Shown here: piece by piece, positions 20,764-28,986 of the stretch
Numbering within the stretch: the first letter of the stretch is position 1
Layout of the letters: each line of letters opens with the position of its first letter
NCBI RefSeq assembly: GCF_002086515.1
Contig: NZ_MVHH01000017.1
Coordinates: forward strand, 1-64,000
DNA from: Mycolicibacter arupensis
GTDB lineage: Bacteria > Actinomycetota > Actinomycetes > Mycobacteriales > Mycobacteriaceae
Direction of reading: 5' to 3'
DNA: 64,000 nt
The notes under the pieces: generated by a model
What the model was told of the DNA's origin: nothing
Seen by the model: the letters and a program-made list of their open reading frames with translations, nothing else
The model's database searches: none
Translations under genes and position numbers: made by a program

Positions 20764-21646
20764 CGAAGCTCCTCTGCAAGAACTCGGTCTGGTCGGCGAG
20801 TATGCGAGTCAGCAGGGGTGGGTGATAGACCTCGAAGTGGTCGCTGTCGTAGTGGCGGGCCTGTCCGCGTGGGGCGCGCTGCGCCACCGTGACGGCGTGG
20901 CGCGGGTCCATCAGGTTGTCACGCTCAGACACGCACACCAGCAGCGGCGCCGCGATCTGGCGGGACGACCGCAGGGCGCTGGTGAACGCGATGCCGAGTA
21001 CATCCGAGGCGCCGACCCTGTTGTCGAATGATCCGCCGGGCGAGACCACGCCGCGCCAGCCCTGCAGGGCGCCGGCGGCCGTGACCGCGGCCGTGCTGCC
21101 TGCTGGGCCCACGATGGGAACGTAGTGCGGGGTGGCACCGACCAGGCGCCGCGCGGCATCGGCGAGCATCGCCGGCCCCAGGCGCAGGGCTGCTCCGAGA
21201 CCGAGTCGACGCAGTGTCGCCGGTCCATCGACGATCGGGCACTGCACTACGACAGCGGCCAGATCGGGGCGGCCGGCGGCGACCTTGAGTGCGTGCATGG
21301 CGCCGAGACTGCTGCCCCACAAGGCGATCCGGGTGGCATCCAACTCGGGTCGGCCGCGGGCGAAGTCGATCGCCGCGTGGATGTCCTGACGGTGGTTGCG
21401 CAGGCTGAGGCGTTGCCGAGGTAGGCCACCGGAGTCGCCGGTGTGGCGGTAGTCGAAAGCCAGCGTCGCGATACCCGCCTGGCTGAAGTGCTGCTCGTAC
21501 TGGCCGAGCGACATGGTGTGGTTTGCCCCGAATCCGTGAGCCAGAACGACCACCGGATGGGGGCCGGGTCGCGGCGGAAGGGTGAGCCAGGCGGCGCACC
21601 GCGTGCCCTGTGAGTCGAAGTGCGTGGTGGTGGTGTCGGGAGTCAT
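20747..21646 (-). CDS. Alpha/beta hydrolase
   Basis: 299-residue serine hydrolase. The nucleophile elbow is GSSLG, the oxyanion strand is VVVLAHGFG, a candidate acid lies in RDNLMD, and the catalytic His in DSDHFEVYH. Similar proteins are predicted peptidases or esterases of the YcjY/DLH type. The ATG at 21646 is chosen because GAGGAAT lies five bases upstream; the frame stays open to 21736. It is divergent from the TetR gene with a shared operator region. Confidence 0.87.
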   Translation of the reverse strand: MTPDTTTTHFDSQGTRCAAWLTLPPRPGPHPVVVLAHGFGANHTMSLGQYEQHFSQAGIATLAFDYRHTGDSGGLPRQRLSLRNHRQDIHAAIDFARGRPELDATRIALWGSSLGAMHALKVAAGRPDLAAVVVQCPIVDGPATLRRLGLGAALRLGPAMLADAARRLVGATPHYVPIVGPAGSTAAVTAAGALQGWRGVVSPGGSFDNRVGASDVLGIAFTSALRSSRQIAAPLLVCVSERDNLMDPRHAVTVAQRAPRGQARHYDSDHFEVYHPPLLTRILADQTEFLQRSFDAAIA

Positions 21647-21661
21647 ACCGATTCCTCTCAT

Positions 21662-21701
21662 ACGTACGATGTACGTGTTGTATATTACGTACGACGTACG
21701 T
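21662..21701. promoter_or_regulatory. Duplicated palindromic operator for the TetR regulator
   Basis: Two 15-bp sites, ACGTACGATGTACGT (21662-21676) and ACGTACGACGTACGT (21687-21701), differ at one central base, and each is a perfect ACGTAC-N3-GTACGT palindrome. Their centres are 25 bp apart in the divergent promoter region, with the AT-rich TATATT (-10 candidate) between them. This fits autoregulation by the adjacent TetR protein. Confidence 0.82.
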
Positions 21702-21719
21702 GTCAAGAGGAAGGTGGCG

Positions 21720-22355
21720 ATGCGGCCCCGATTCACGCTGGCCGAAGTTCAGGCGGCGGCGCTGCGCATTGTGGATGGCGACGGCTTATCGGGCCTGAGC
21801 ATGCGGTCGCTGGCCGCGGCGTTGGGTACCGGCCCGATGACGCTCTATAACTACGTGTCCAACCGCGAGGGTCTCGAGGATCTGGTCGCCGAGGCGGTGA
21901 TCGCCGGCGTAGAGATTCCGCCGCCGAGTGACGCCTGGGTCGACGACGTACGGTCGATCGCGACGGCGCTGTGGCGGGCGGTTCGCAGTCACCCCAACGC
22001 GATTCCGCTGGTGCTGACCCGCCGCACGGTATCGCCCTCGAGTTACCCGGCCGCCGAGTATCTGATCGACGCGCTGAGCCGCGGAGGATTGTCTGACCGC
22101 GGGCTGCTCGTCGCATTTCGGGCCGTGCTGAGCCTGGTCATGGGCAGTGCGCAGGTCGAGTTGGCGCGGCTTGTGCCCGAAGGGGAGCGTGACCAAGAAC
22201 AACGCGAGATCGCCGGACGCATCGGCGAGCTGGCAGGCGGTGCCCACCGGCACATCGCGGCGCTGAGCAGGGTCAGTCAGCGGTCGAATGCGACCGAAGA
22301 CTTCGCGGGGGCCCTGGAGCTGCTGCTGGCGGGGATTGGGGCGCAAGCCGGCTGA
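21720..22355 (+). CDS. TetR-family transcriptional regulator
   Basis: 211-residue repressor. The N-terminal helix-turn-helix covers FTLAEVQAAALRIV through SMRSLAAALGTGPMTLYNYV. The C-terminal ligand domain resembles the TetR_C_11/TetR-class II group (WRAVRSHPNAIPLVL). The ATG at 21720 follows AGAGGAAGG with good spacing; longer frames run through the operator and are rejected. It likely represses itself and the divergent hydrolase-isomerase pair. Confidence 0.92.
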   Translation: MRPRFTLAEVQAAALRIVDGDGLSGLSMRSLAAALGTGPMTLYNYVSNREGLEDLVAEAVIAGVEIPPPSDAWVDDVRSIATALWRAVRSHPNAIPLVLTRRTVSPSSYPAAEYLIDALSRGGLSDRGLLVAFRAVLSLVMGSAQVELARLVPEGERDQEQREIAGRIGELAGGAHRHIAALSRVSQRSNATEDFAGALELLLAGIGAQAG

Positions 22356-22363
22356 GCCTGCGA

Positions 22364-22388
22364 CTTATTGACAATGATTGTCAATAAG
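22364..22388. promoter_or_regulatory. 25-bp Fur/Zur-type palindrome
   Basis: Two perfect 12-bp arms (CTTATTGACAAT and its complement) flank a single G at 22376. The core TGACAAT-G-ATTGTCA has the 7-1-7 layout of Fur-superfamily boxes and resembles mycobacterial Zur sites. It begins 8 bp after the TetR stop and lies about 90 bp before the methyltransferase start. Confidence 0.75.
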
Positions 22389-22476
22389 TGTCCAATCGGG
22401 GGACTCCGATTTTCCGCACACCCCAGGCCCGCACGCCCGCCGGGGCGCCCGACACCCGAGACGAAGTGAGTTACGC

Positions 22477-23262
22477 TTGCACGCCAGCCCCAAACCCACA
22501 GTGTCCGCGCTCTTTCGGCACGTCGAGACCCTGCAGGGCGACCGACCCTGGGGCGCCATGCTGGATGCCGGCGCCGGAGTGAAGTCCCTGCAATGGATCC
22601 AATCGCTTGCGACCGACCGTTGGACGGCCGTCACCGCCGCGCCCAGCATGGCCGAGGCGACGCGTGCGGCACTGGGCGACGGGATCCGGCCACAAGACCG
22701 GCTGGTGGTGGGCAACTGGATCGATGAAACACTGCTCGCCGGTGAGACATTCGACACCGTCCTGGTGGACTACCTCGTCGGCGCCATCGAGGGCTTTGCC
22801 CCCTACTGGCAGGACCACGTGTTCGACAGGCTCCGGCCGCTGGTCGCCAACGGTGGCCGACTTTATGTCACCGGGCTGGAGCCCTACGTGCCCTACACGC
22901 CCACCACCGACAGTGGCCGCATCATCTGCGAGATCGGCAGGGTGCGCGACGCGTGCCTGCTACTGGCCGGTGAGCGCACCTACCGGGAATTCCCCCTCGA
23001 CTGGGTGTTGCGGTATCTGGAGCGGGCCGGATTCCGGATCGTGGAAAGTCGGCGGTTTCCGATCCGCTACGGCGCCCGTCATGTCAACGGCCAGCTTGAT
23101 ATGTGCCGCAGGCGTTTAGAGCGCTTCGGGTCTGCGGCGCTGGGAAACTCGATGCTGCACTATGTCGAAGAACTGCGGCTGCGGGCGCTGCTCGTCCTCG
23201 CGCGTGATGGCGGACTGCGGCATGGTCACGACTATGTGGTCGCCGCGGAACCCTCGTCCTGA
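22477..23262 (+). CDS. SAM-dependent methyltransferase
   Basis: About 261-residue class I (Rossmann) methyltransferase. Motif I is MLDAGAGVKS, motif II is near DTVLVDYLVG, and motif III near GGRLYVTG. The substrate is unknown, and I do not recognise an M. tuberculosis orthologue. The start is uncertain: TTG at 22477 or GTG at 22501. The longest frame begins at a TTG inside the 25-bp palindrome and is unlikely. Nothing else is co-directional nearby, so the operator probably serves this gene alone. Confidence 0.75.
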   Translation: MHASPKPTVSALFRHVETLQGDRPWGAMLDAGAGVKSLQWIQSLATDRWTAVTAAPSMAEATRAALGDGIRPQDRLVVGNWIDETLLAGETFDTVLVDYLVGAIEGFAPYWQDHVFDRLRPLVANGGRLYVTGLEPYVPYTPTTDSGRIICEIGRVRDACLLLAGERTYREFPLDWVLRYLERAGFRIVESRRFPIRYGARHVNGQLDMCRRRLERFGSAALGNSMLHYVEELRLRALLVLARDGGLRHGHDYVVAAEPSS

Positions 23263-23266
23263 CTCC

Positions 23267-23866
23267 TCAGATGTACATCGCCGGGTCGATGTAGCTGGTC
23301 GGATCCACCAGGGGTTCGCGCTGCTTCTCGGTGCGATGGCGCACCGCCGCCGGGATTCCGGTGGCGATGCAGTCCGCCGGGACATTCTGGGTGACAACGG
23401 CGTTGGCTCCGATTGCGCTGCCGTCGCCGACGGTGATGGGGCCGAGAACCTTGGCGCCGGCGCCCACCGTGACGCCGTTGCCGATGGTCGGGTGGCGTTT
23501 GCCGTGACTCAGTGAGCGCCCACCGAGCGTGACGCCGTGGTAGACCATGACGTCATCGCCGATCTCGGTGGTCTCACCGATCACCACGCCCAGGCCGTGG
23601 TCGATGAAGAATCTCCGGCCGATGGTCGCGCCCGGATGAATCTCGATGCCGGTGGCGAATCGGGTGGCCTGGGCCAGTACACGAGCCACCCCACGCAGCG
23701 CCGGCTTGGCCCACAGCCGGTGCGCGACCCGGTGCGACCAGATCGCATGCAGACCGGAGTAGACCAACGCGTTCTCGAAGTCCCCGCGCGCGGCGGGGTC
23801 ATGGTTGCGCGCGTTGCGCAGGTCCTCGCGCAGGGTCCTCCACACGCCTCTCATCGGCGTGATCAT
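23267..23866 (-). CDS. cysE: Serine O-acetyltransferase
   Basis: 199-residue hexapeptide-repeat enzyme making O-acetylserine. The left-handed beta-helix starts at [11 protein letters not shown], and the active-site region [13 protein letters not shown] and GVTLGG are present. The C-terminus ends in Met-Tyr-Ile; a terminal Ile is what inserts into the CysK active site in the cysteine synthase complex. The start overlaps the cysK stop (ATGA). It is the last gene of the encapsulin-desulfurase-cysK operon. Confidence 0.94.
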   Translation of the reverse strand: MITPMRGVWRTLREDLRNARNHDPAARGDFENALVYSGLHAIWSHRVAHRLWAKPALRGVARVLAQATRFATGIEIHPGATIGRRFFIDHGLGVVIGETTEIGDDVMVYHGVTLGGRSLSHGKRHPTIGNGVTVGAGAKVLGPITVGDGSAIGANAVVTQNVPADCIATGIPAAVRHRTEKQREPLVDPTSYIDPAMYI

Positions 23867-24798
23867 TCCCGAATGTGCTCGAACAGCGCCGTGGAGATGT
23901 AACGCTCGCCGAAGTCCGGCACCACCACCACGATCAGCTTCCCGGCGTTCTCGGGTCGTTTGGCCAGTTCCAGGGCGGCCCAGACATTGGCGCCGGCCGA
24001 GATTCCACCGAGGATGCCTTCCTCGGTGCCCAGGGCCCGTGCCACGCGAATCGCGTCGTCGAACTGGGCGTCGATGATCTCGTCATAGCAGTCGCGGTCG
24101 AGTACCTCGGGCACGAAGTTGGCCCCAAGGCCCTGGATCTTGTGCGGTCCGGGGTCGGCACCGTGCAGGATCGCGGAGTCCTTGGGCTCGACGCCGACGA
24201 TCTGAACCTCGGGCTTGTGAGCTTTGAGGGTGTGTGACACACCGGTCAGCGTGCCGCCGGTACCGATGCCAGCGACGAAGATGTCGACCGCGCCGCCGGT
24301 GTCCTTCCACACCTCCTCGCCGGTGGTCCGCTCGTGAATGGCCGGGTTGGCCGGATTGGCGAATTGGTTGGCAGACAGGGCGTTGTGGGTGTTGGCGACG
24401 ATCTGCTTGGCCTTGGCCACCGCACCTGCCATGCCCTCAGAGCCGGGGGTCAGCACGATCTCCGCGCCGTACGCGCGCAGCATGACCCGCCGCTCGGTGG
24501 ACATGGTGTCGGGCATGGTCAGAATCACCTTGTAGCCGCGGGCGGCGCCCACCATCGCCAGGGCGATACCGGTGTTCCCGCTGGTGGCCTCGACAATGGT
24601 GCCGCCCGGGCGCAACTGGCCGGATTTCTCGGCGGCATCGATGATCGCGACGCCGATACGGTCCTTGACGCTGTTGGCGGGGTTGTAGAACTCGAGTTTG
24701 GCCACCACTTGGGCACCCAGACCCTCGGTCAGCCGGTTGAGCCGCACCAAAGGGGTATGGCCGATCAACTCGGTGACGTTGTCGTAGATCCTGCCCAT
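23863..24798 (-). CDS. cysK: O-acetylserine sulfhydrylase (cysteine synthase)
   Basis: 311-residue PLP enzyme converting O-acetylserine and sulfide to cysteine. The PLP Lys lies in [11 protein letters not shown], the substrate loop is EATSGNTG, and the phosphate-binding glycine loop is GIGTGGT. Length and sequence match CysK1. The ATG at 24798 is 34 bp after the desulfurase stop; a longer open frame upstream is an overlap artefact. Its place next to a desulfurase-loaded encapsulin suggests it refills cysteine for, or recaptures sulfide from, the sulfur store. Confidence 0.95.
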   Translation of the reverse strand: MGRIYDNVTELIGHTPLVRLNRLTEGLGAQVVAKLEFYNPANSVKDRIGVAIIDAAEKSGQLRPGGTIVEATSGNTGIALAMVGAARGYKVILTMPDTMSTERRVMLRAYGAEIVLTPGSEGMAGAVAKAKQIVANTHNALSANQFANPANPAIHERTTGEEVWKDTGGAVDIFVAGIGTGGTLTGVSHTLKAHKPEVQIVGVEPKDSAILHGADPGPHKIQGLGANFVPEVLDRDCYDEIIDAQFDDAIRVARALGTEEGILGGISAGANVWAALELAKRPENAGKLIVVVVPDFGERYISTALFEHIRE

Positions 24799-24832
24799 CA
24801 CATGCCCTTTCCTATCAAGGCCGCCATAGGTG

Positions 24833-26488
24833 CTAAGCGCTCCCTTCGGCGATGCGCCGCACGGCCTTGATGAAGACGTCAATCTCTTCGAAAGTGTTGT
24901 AGAACGCGAACGACGGTCGCACAGTGGCCTCCAAGCCGTAGCGGCGCAGGATCGGCTGCGCGCAGTGATGCCCGGCGCGCACCGCGATGCCCTCGGAATT
25001 GAGCGCCTTGCCCACTTCCAGCGGTTCGTGACCGGCGAGCACAAACGACAACACGCTGGCCTTCTCGTCGGCGGTGCCCACGATCCGCACCCCGGGAATG
25101 TCCGCCAGGCGTGGCGTGGCGTACTCCAGCAGGGCGTGCTCGTAGGCGGCGATGCGTTCGACGCCCACGCGCTCCACGTAACGCAGTGCTTCACCCAGGC
25201 CGACCGCGTCGGCGATGTTGCCAGTGCCCGCCTCGAACTTATTCGGCGGATCTTGGTAAATGGAGCGTTCCAGGGTGACGTCGGCGATCATGTTGCCTCC
25301 ACCCTGCCACGGCGGCGTCTCGTCCAGCGCCTCGGCGGTGCCGTAGAGCGCACCGATCCCGGTGGGGCCGAAGACCTTGTGCCCGGAGAACACGAAGAAG
25401 TCTGCGCCCAGCGATTGCACGTCGATCGGGATGTGGGGGATGGACTGCGCACCGTCGATCAACACCCGGGCGCCGTAGCGGTGGCCGAGCTCGACGATCT
25501 CGTGCACCGGAGTGACGGTGCCCAGCGCGTTGGAGACGTGGGTGGCCGCAACCAGCTTGGTCCGCGGGCCCAATAGGTCTTCGAACTCGCCCAGCAACAG
25601 ATTGCCCGCATCGTCGACCGGGGCAACCCGCAGGACCGCACCGGTCTTCTTGGCGATCAATTGCCACGGAACGATGTTCGCGTGATGCTCCAGGTGGGTG
25701 ATGACGATCTCGTCGCCGGGACCCAGATTCTTGCCGCCCCAGGAGTAGGCAACCAGGTTGATCGCCTCGGTGGTACCGCGCACAAAGACGATGTCCTCGC
25801 TGCGCGGCGCCCCCAGAAACCGCCGCACCGTGTCACGGGCGTCCTCGTAGGCATCGGTGGCGCGGGCGGCCAGTTCGTGAGCCGCCCGGTGGATGTTGGA
25901 GTTCTCATGGGCATAGAAGTACGACAGCCGATCGATCACCGACTGCGGCTTCTGCGTGGTCGCGGCGTTGTCGAACCAGATCAACGGCTTGCCGTTGACC
26001 GTCTCGCGCAGGATCGGGAAGTCCGCGCGCACCGCATGGACGTCGAACACCTCGTGGGAGTCCGGCGCCGTCGGAACAGGCTCAACGGCCGGCACGGGAC
26101 GGGTCAGGAAGGCGTAGTTCGCCTCGTCACCGCCCGCCGCCGGGGTGGGGGAGTCGTGCCAGTTCAGTTGAGGAACTCCCGGGGCGCCCCCCGGCCAACC
26201 GGGCACTGATCCGCGCGGCGCGACCGGTGCCGAAGCACCGGCCGGTGAGCCGGCCAGCACTCCGGGCACGGTGGGAACGATCCCGCTCGGCACGGCGAAG
26301 GCACCGAGGTCGGCCACCCCCGGCGGCAGCAGCCCGGACGGGGTCGGCGCGCCGCCCCGCGGTGCCACCACCGTGGTCTGCGGCGGGGAGTCGGGACCGG
26401 GCCGGACGGCATACAGCTGGTTGGCCAGTACCTCCAGCTCAGCGGCGCTGACCGGTGGATTTACCGGCCTGGGATCACTTGTACTCAT
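24833..26488 (-). CDS. SufS-like cysteine desulfurase, encapsulin cargo
   Basis: 551-residue protein in two parts. Residues 1 to about 147 are Pro/Ala/Gly-rich and predicted disordered, with hydrophobic patches such as [16 protein letters not shown] and the short VPQLNWHD. This layout is that of the family 2A encapsulin cargo-targeting domain. The rest is a complete type II desulfurase: PLP Lys371 in FSGHKVFGP and catalytic Cys509 in RAGHHCAQP. The ATG at 26488 lies inside the encapsulin 3' end (14-bp overlap), coupling shell and cargo. The reaction is L-cysteine to alanine plus persulfide/elemental sulfur, stored inside the shell in characterised homologues. Confidence 0.93.
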   Translation of the reverse strand: MSTSDPRPVNPPVSAAELEVLANQLYAVRPGPDSPPQTTVVAPRGGAPTPSGLLPPGVADLGAFAVPSGIVPTVPGVLAGSPAGASAPVAPRGSVPGWPGGAPGVPQLNWHDSPTPAAGGDEANYAFLTRPVPAVEPVPTAPDSHEVFDVHAVRADFPILRETVNGKPLIWFDNAATTQKPQSVIDRLSYFYAHENSNIHRAAHELAARATDAYEDARDTVRRFLGAPRSEDIVFVRGTTEAINLVAYSWGGKNLGPGDEIVITHLEHHANIVPWQLIAKKTGAVLRVAPVDDAGNLLLGEFEDLLGPRTKLVAATHVSNALGTVTPVHEIVELGHRYGARVLIDGAQSIPHIPIDVQSLGADFFVFSGHKVFGPTGIGALYGTAEALDETPPWQGGGNMIADVTLERSIYQDPPNKFEAGTGNIADAVGLGEALRYVERVGVERIAAYEHALLEYATPRLADIPGVRIVGTADEKASVLSFVLAGHEPLEVGKALNSEGIAVRAGHHCAQPILRRYGLEATVRPSFAFYNTFEEIDVFIKAVRRIAEGSA

Positions 26489-27398
26489 GGAAACGGTCCA
26501 CCGAGACGTCGTCGAGCACGGCGAGCGCATCGTCGGTGAGCACGGCCAGCGAGTTGTACAGCGTGACCAGGTAAGACGCGATCGCCGACCGGTTGATTCC
26601 GGTGAACCGCACCGACAGGCCCGGTGCCTGCTCTCCGACCAGGCCAGGCTGGAACAGTCCGACGACGCCCTGGCGCTCCTCACCGGTGCGCACCAGCAGG
26701 AACTTGGTCTTGGAGTCCTCCACCGGCACCTTGTCGCTGGGCACGATCGGGATGCCACGCCAGGTGATGAACTGGGCGCCGAACAGGTTCACCACCACCG
26801 GCGGCACGCCGCGGCGAGTGGCTTCGCGGCCGAAGGCGGCCACACCCAGCGGGTGGGTCAAGAAAAAGCCCGGTGTCTTCCACACCTTGGTGATCAGCGA
26901 GTCCAGGTCGTCGGGGGTGGGCGGGCCGGTCAGGGTGGAGATGGTCTGCTCGGGCGTGGCCTGCGCCAGCAGGCCGTACTCCGGGTTGTTGACCAGCTCG
27001 AACTCCTGGCGCTCCTTGATGGTCTCGATGGTCAGGCGCAGCTGCTGGGCGACCTGGTCGTGCGGGCTCGAGTACAGATCGGAGACCCGGGTGTGGACAT
27101 CGAGAATCGTGGAGATCGACCGCAGCGTGTACTCCCGCGGGCTGGTCTCGTAGTCCACGAACGTCTGCGGCAGCGGCTCGGTCGAACCGGCGCCCTGCTC
27201 GGCTGCGATGGCGACCTGGCCGGGGTTGACCACCCGGTTCACCCGGTAAATACCTGCTTCGACCGGGACCCAGTTCAGCAGGTGCAGCAACCAGCGCGGC
27301 GTGATCGTGGCCAGTTGCGGGACAGTCTTGGTCGCATTGGCGAGTTGCCGTGCGGCCAGGTCCCCGAGCGCCTGAGATTCATTCTGAGCGGACGTCAT
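26475..27398 (-). CDS. Family 2A encapsulin shell protein (SrpI / MMP-I)
   Basis: 307-residue HK97-fold shell protein, the same length as major membrane protein I of M. leprae. The conserved PREYTLRSISTILDVHTRVSDL opening of the family and the C-terminal VTLYNSLAVLTDDALAVLDD are visible. It starts at an ATG preceded by AGGAGGAAAGCA; the frame opens 10 codons earlier without this site. First gene of the operon encapsulin, desulfurase, cysK, cysE. No cNMP-binding insertion is present, which marks type 2A rather than 2B. Confidence 0.95.
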   Translation of the reverse strand: MTSAQNESQALGDLAARQLANATKTVPQLATITPRWLLHLLNWVPVEAGIYRVNRVVNPGQVAIAAEQGAGSTEPLPQTFVDYETSPREYTLRSISTILDVHTRVSDLYSSPHDQVAQQLRLTIETIKERQEFELVNNPEYGLLAQATPEQTISTLTGPPTPDDLDSLITKVWKTPGFFLTHPLGVAAFGREATRRGVPPVVVNLFGAQFITWRGIPIVPSDKVPVEDSKTKFLLVRTGEERQGVVGLFQPGLVGEQAPGLSVRFTGINRSAIASYLVTLYNSLAVLTDDALAVLDDVSVDRFHEYK

Positions 27399-27526
27399 TG
27401 CTTTCCTCCTGATGAGTGACGGCGCCAATCATGGACCATCGTCTGAGTTTGCCCACCAGTTGCGCTCACGGCGAATTGAATACCTCGCAAGTCGCGCGGC
27501 TGCGGTACATGTCGTAGGGTATGTCT
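27399..27526. promoter_or_regulatory. Divergent promoter region between encapsulin and poly-Cys leader
   Basis: About 128 bp without a gene. On the plus strand, TAGGGT (27515-27520) lies six bases before the ATG at 27527, the geometry of a leaderless promoter. The minus-strand promoter for the encapsulin operon should also lie here (a TATTCA at about 27485 is one candidate). Confidence 0.5.
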
Positions 27527-27592
27527 ATGTCGAACATCACGCTGCCACAGCCGCACGCTTTGTGCCGCCGCGCCGCGTGTTGTTGTTGTTGA
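27527..27592 (+). CDS. Leaderless poly-cysteine leader peptide
   Basis: Short reading frame of 21 codons (23 if the in-frame ATG at 27521 is used): MSNITLPQ..., an internal Cys, two Arg, then four consecutive TGT Cys codons directly before TGA. Mycobacteria are known to use leaderless poly-cysteine small ORFs as cysteine-responsive attenuators of sulfur-metabolism operons. The peptide's ending and the -10-to-ATG spacing fit that class closely. When Cys-tRNA is scarce, ribosomes would stall on the Cys codons and change folding of the following leader. A GACGC/GCGTC stem follows at 27599-27620. The only downstream gene is the thioester-domain protein at 27685. Confidence 0.8.
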   Translation: MSNITLPQPHALCRRAACCCC

Positions 27593-27684
27593 TTCTCTGA
27601 CGCCCTGATTCCTTAGCGTCGCAGCCCGCCCCTATCTCGGCGAGGTGCTGCCGTGCGCGCTTCAGACCAGAAAGTCGACTCGGC

Positions 27685-28977
27685 ATGACCGATTCCACCT
27701 CAGTACTTCCCGTTCGCCACGCCACACCCGCGGTGGTCGTCCGTCGCAGGGTGCAACCCCGCCCGGCCGTCGACATCGACCGGCTGACGCGATATCACGG
27801 TGGCACGTATTCGCACACCGTTGACCGCATCGTGTTCACCGACGGGACAAGTGCGCGCACGGACCTGATCCGGCTCAACCCCGGCATCGCGGCGTATTCG
27901 CTGGATTTCCACGGCATCGCTCCCACCCGCCCGTCGGCCTACCGGATCGACACCTGGTCGGCGGTGCCGCACCTGAATTCCCGAGACCCTCGCGAGGTGC
28001 AGGTCGACTGGATCCTGCGCAACTCCGTACCGCGATTGAGCACCATCGAGGTGAGCCGTCGGCTGCGAGAGGGCGGCTACCTCTCGAGCCGGGGCAACAT
28101 CTCCGAGCATGAGGCGATCGCCGCCACCCAGGCCGCGATCTGGCGACTGACCAACGGATTGGAACTGGACACCCGTGCGCGCACGGAGCCGGTCCGGGTG
28201 CGCCGCGACGGCGACGGTGTGACCGTCGAATTCGACGAGGCGCTGGAGTTGGGCGGCTACACCCTGGAACTGGTGGCCTCGGAGCCGGTCACGGTGGCGC
28301 TGCACAAATCCGACGACGGCCGGACGTGGCGGGAAGTGCCGTCGTCGCTGCTGGTCACCGGTGCCTCCGGGACGCAGCGTAAGGCGCTCGGAGTGGGCGC
28401 CACGGTCGGTGGCCACCGCTTCTACCGCCTGTCGGTGGCCGGACCCGGCAAGCCCGCGACCATCGGCGATATCGGCTTCTGGCTCAACGGCACCAGCACC
28501 TATCGCAATGCCGATCGCATCGTTGCGCTCTACCGGTACCTGCTCGACGGTGCCGCCCGGGCACGCACCACCGCCCCCGGACTGAACGTCGCGACGGCCG
28601 CCCTGGTCGACGGGGTGGTGGGGCCACTGCGGCTCTCGGTCGCCGACTCCGCGGCCCTGAGTGCTCAGGGCGCCGAGCTGCTGGACGCCGACGGCAACGA
28701 ACTGACCGGATCGGTGGAGCCGGGCGGCGTTTTCTACCTGCGACCGCAGCCGGGTGCGGTGTCGGCTCGGGTGCGGGTCACGGTCCCCGGTACCGAGGAC
28801 GGCTACGGCGGCCGGGTTCTCACCGGGATCGCCGGCGATGGCCAGTCGCCGATGTTCACCCCGGTGGCGCTGGCGGTTCCGGCCGCCCTGGTGGTCGACT
28901 TCCACCTGCGCTGGTCGGCCCCGCGGGCCTTGCCGCACCGGTCACGACGAACGCGTTCAGCGGCCCGATCCGCCTAG
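27685..28977 (+). CDS. TQXA thioester-domain-like protein with Cys replaced
   Basis: 430-residue protein with a TQXA-type thioester domain in the first ~170 residues (ATQAAIWRLTNG is the Gln half of the thioester pair), then beta-rich regions, one resembling a discoidin-like fold (YTLELVASEPVTVALHKSDD). In such domains a Cys in a [Y]C[I]D context bonds to the Gln; here the equivalent stretch reads AYSLDFHG, so Ser replaces Cys. No clear signal peptide, LPXTG motif or membrane anchor is visible. No Shine-Dalgarno precedes the ATG; the preceding 92 nt belong to the poly-Cys leader transcript. Confidence 0.8.
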   Translation: MTDSTSVLPVRHATPAVVVRRRVQPRPAVDIDRLTRYHGGTYSHTVDRIVFTDGTSARTDLIRLNPGIAAYSLDFHGIAPTRPSAYRIDTWSAVPHLNSRDPREVQVDWILRNSVPRLSTIEVSRRLREGGYLSSRGNISEHEAIAATQAAIWRLTNGLELDTRARTEPVRVRRDGDGVTVEFDEALELGGYTLELVASEPVTVALHKSDDGRTWREVPSSLLVTGASGTQRKALGVGATVGGHRFYRLSVAGPGKPATIGDIGFWLNGTSTYRNADRIVALYRYLLDGAARARTTAPGLNVATAALVDGVVGPLRLSVADSAALSAQGAELLDADGNELTGSVEPGGVFYLRPQPGAVSARVRVTVPGTEDGYGGRVLTGIAGDGQSPMFTPVALAVPAALVVDFHLRWSAPRALPHRSRRTRSAARSA

Positions 28978-28986
28978 CGCGCCCGG

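Noticed and set aside
22378..22476. TTG 22378 as the methyltransferase start
   Set aside because: It lies inside the 25-bp operator palindrome and the added residues show no conserved pattern.
24798..25194. N-terminal extension of cysK
   Set aside because: The extra frame overlaps the desulfurase 3' end and has no CysK similarity; ATG 24798 gives the standard length.
26489..26758. N-terminal extension of the desulfurase into the encapsulin gene
   Set aside because: Shadow of the encapsulin coding sequence; ATG 26488 yields the expected disordered targeting region.
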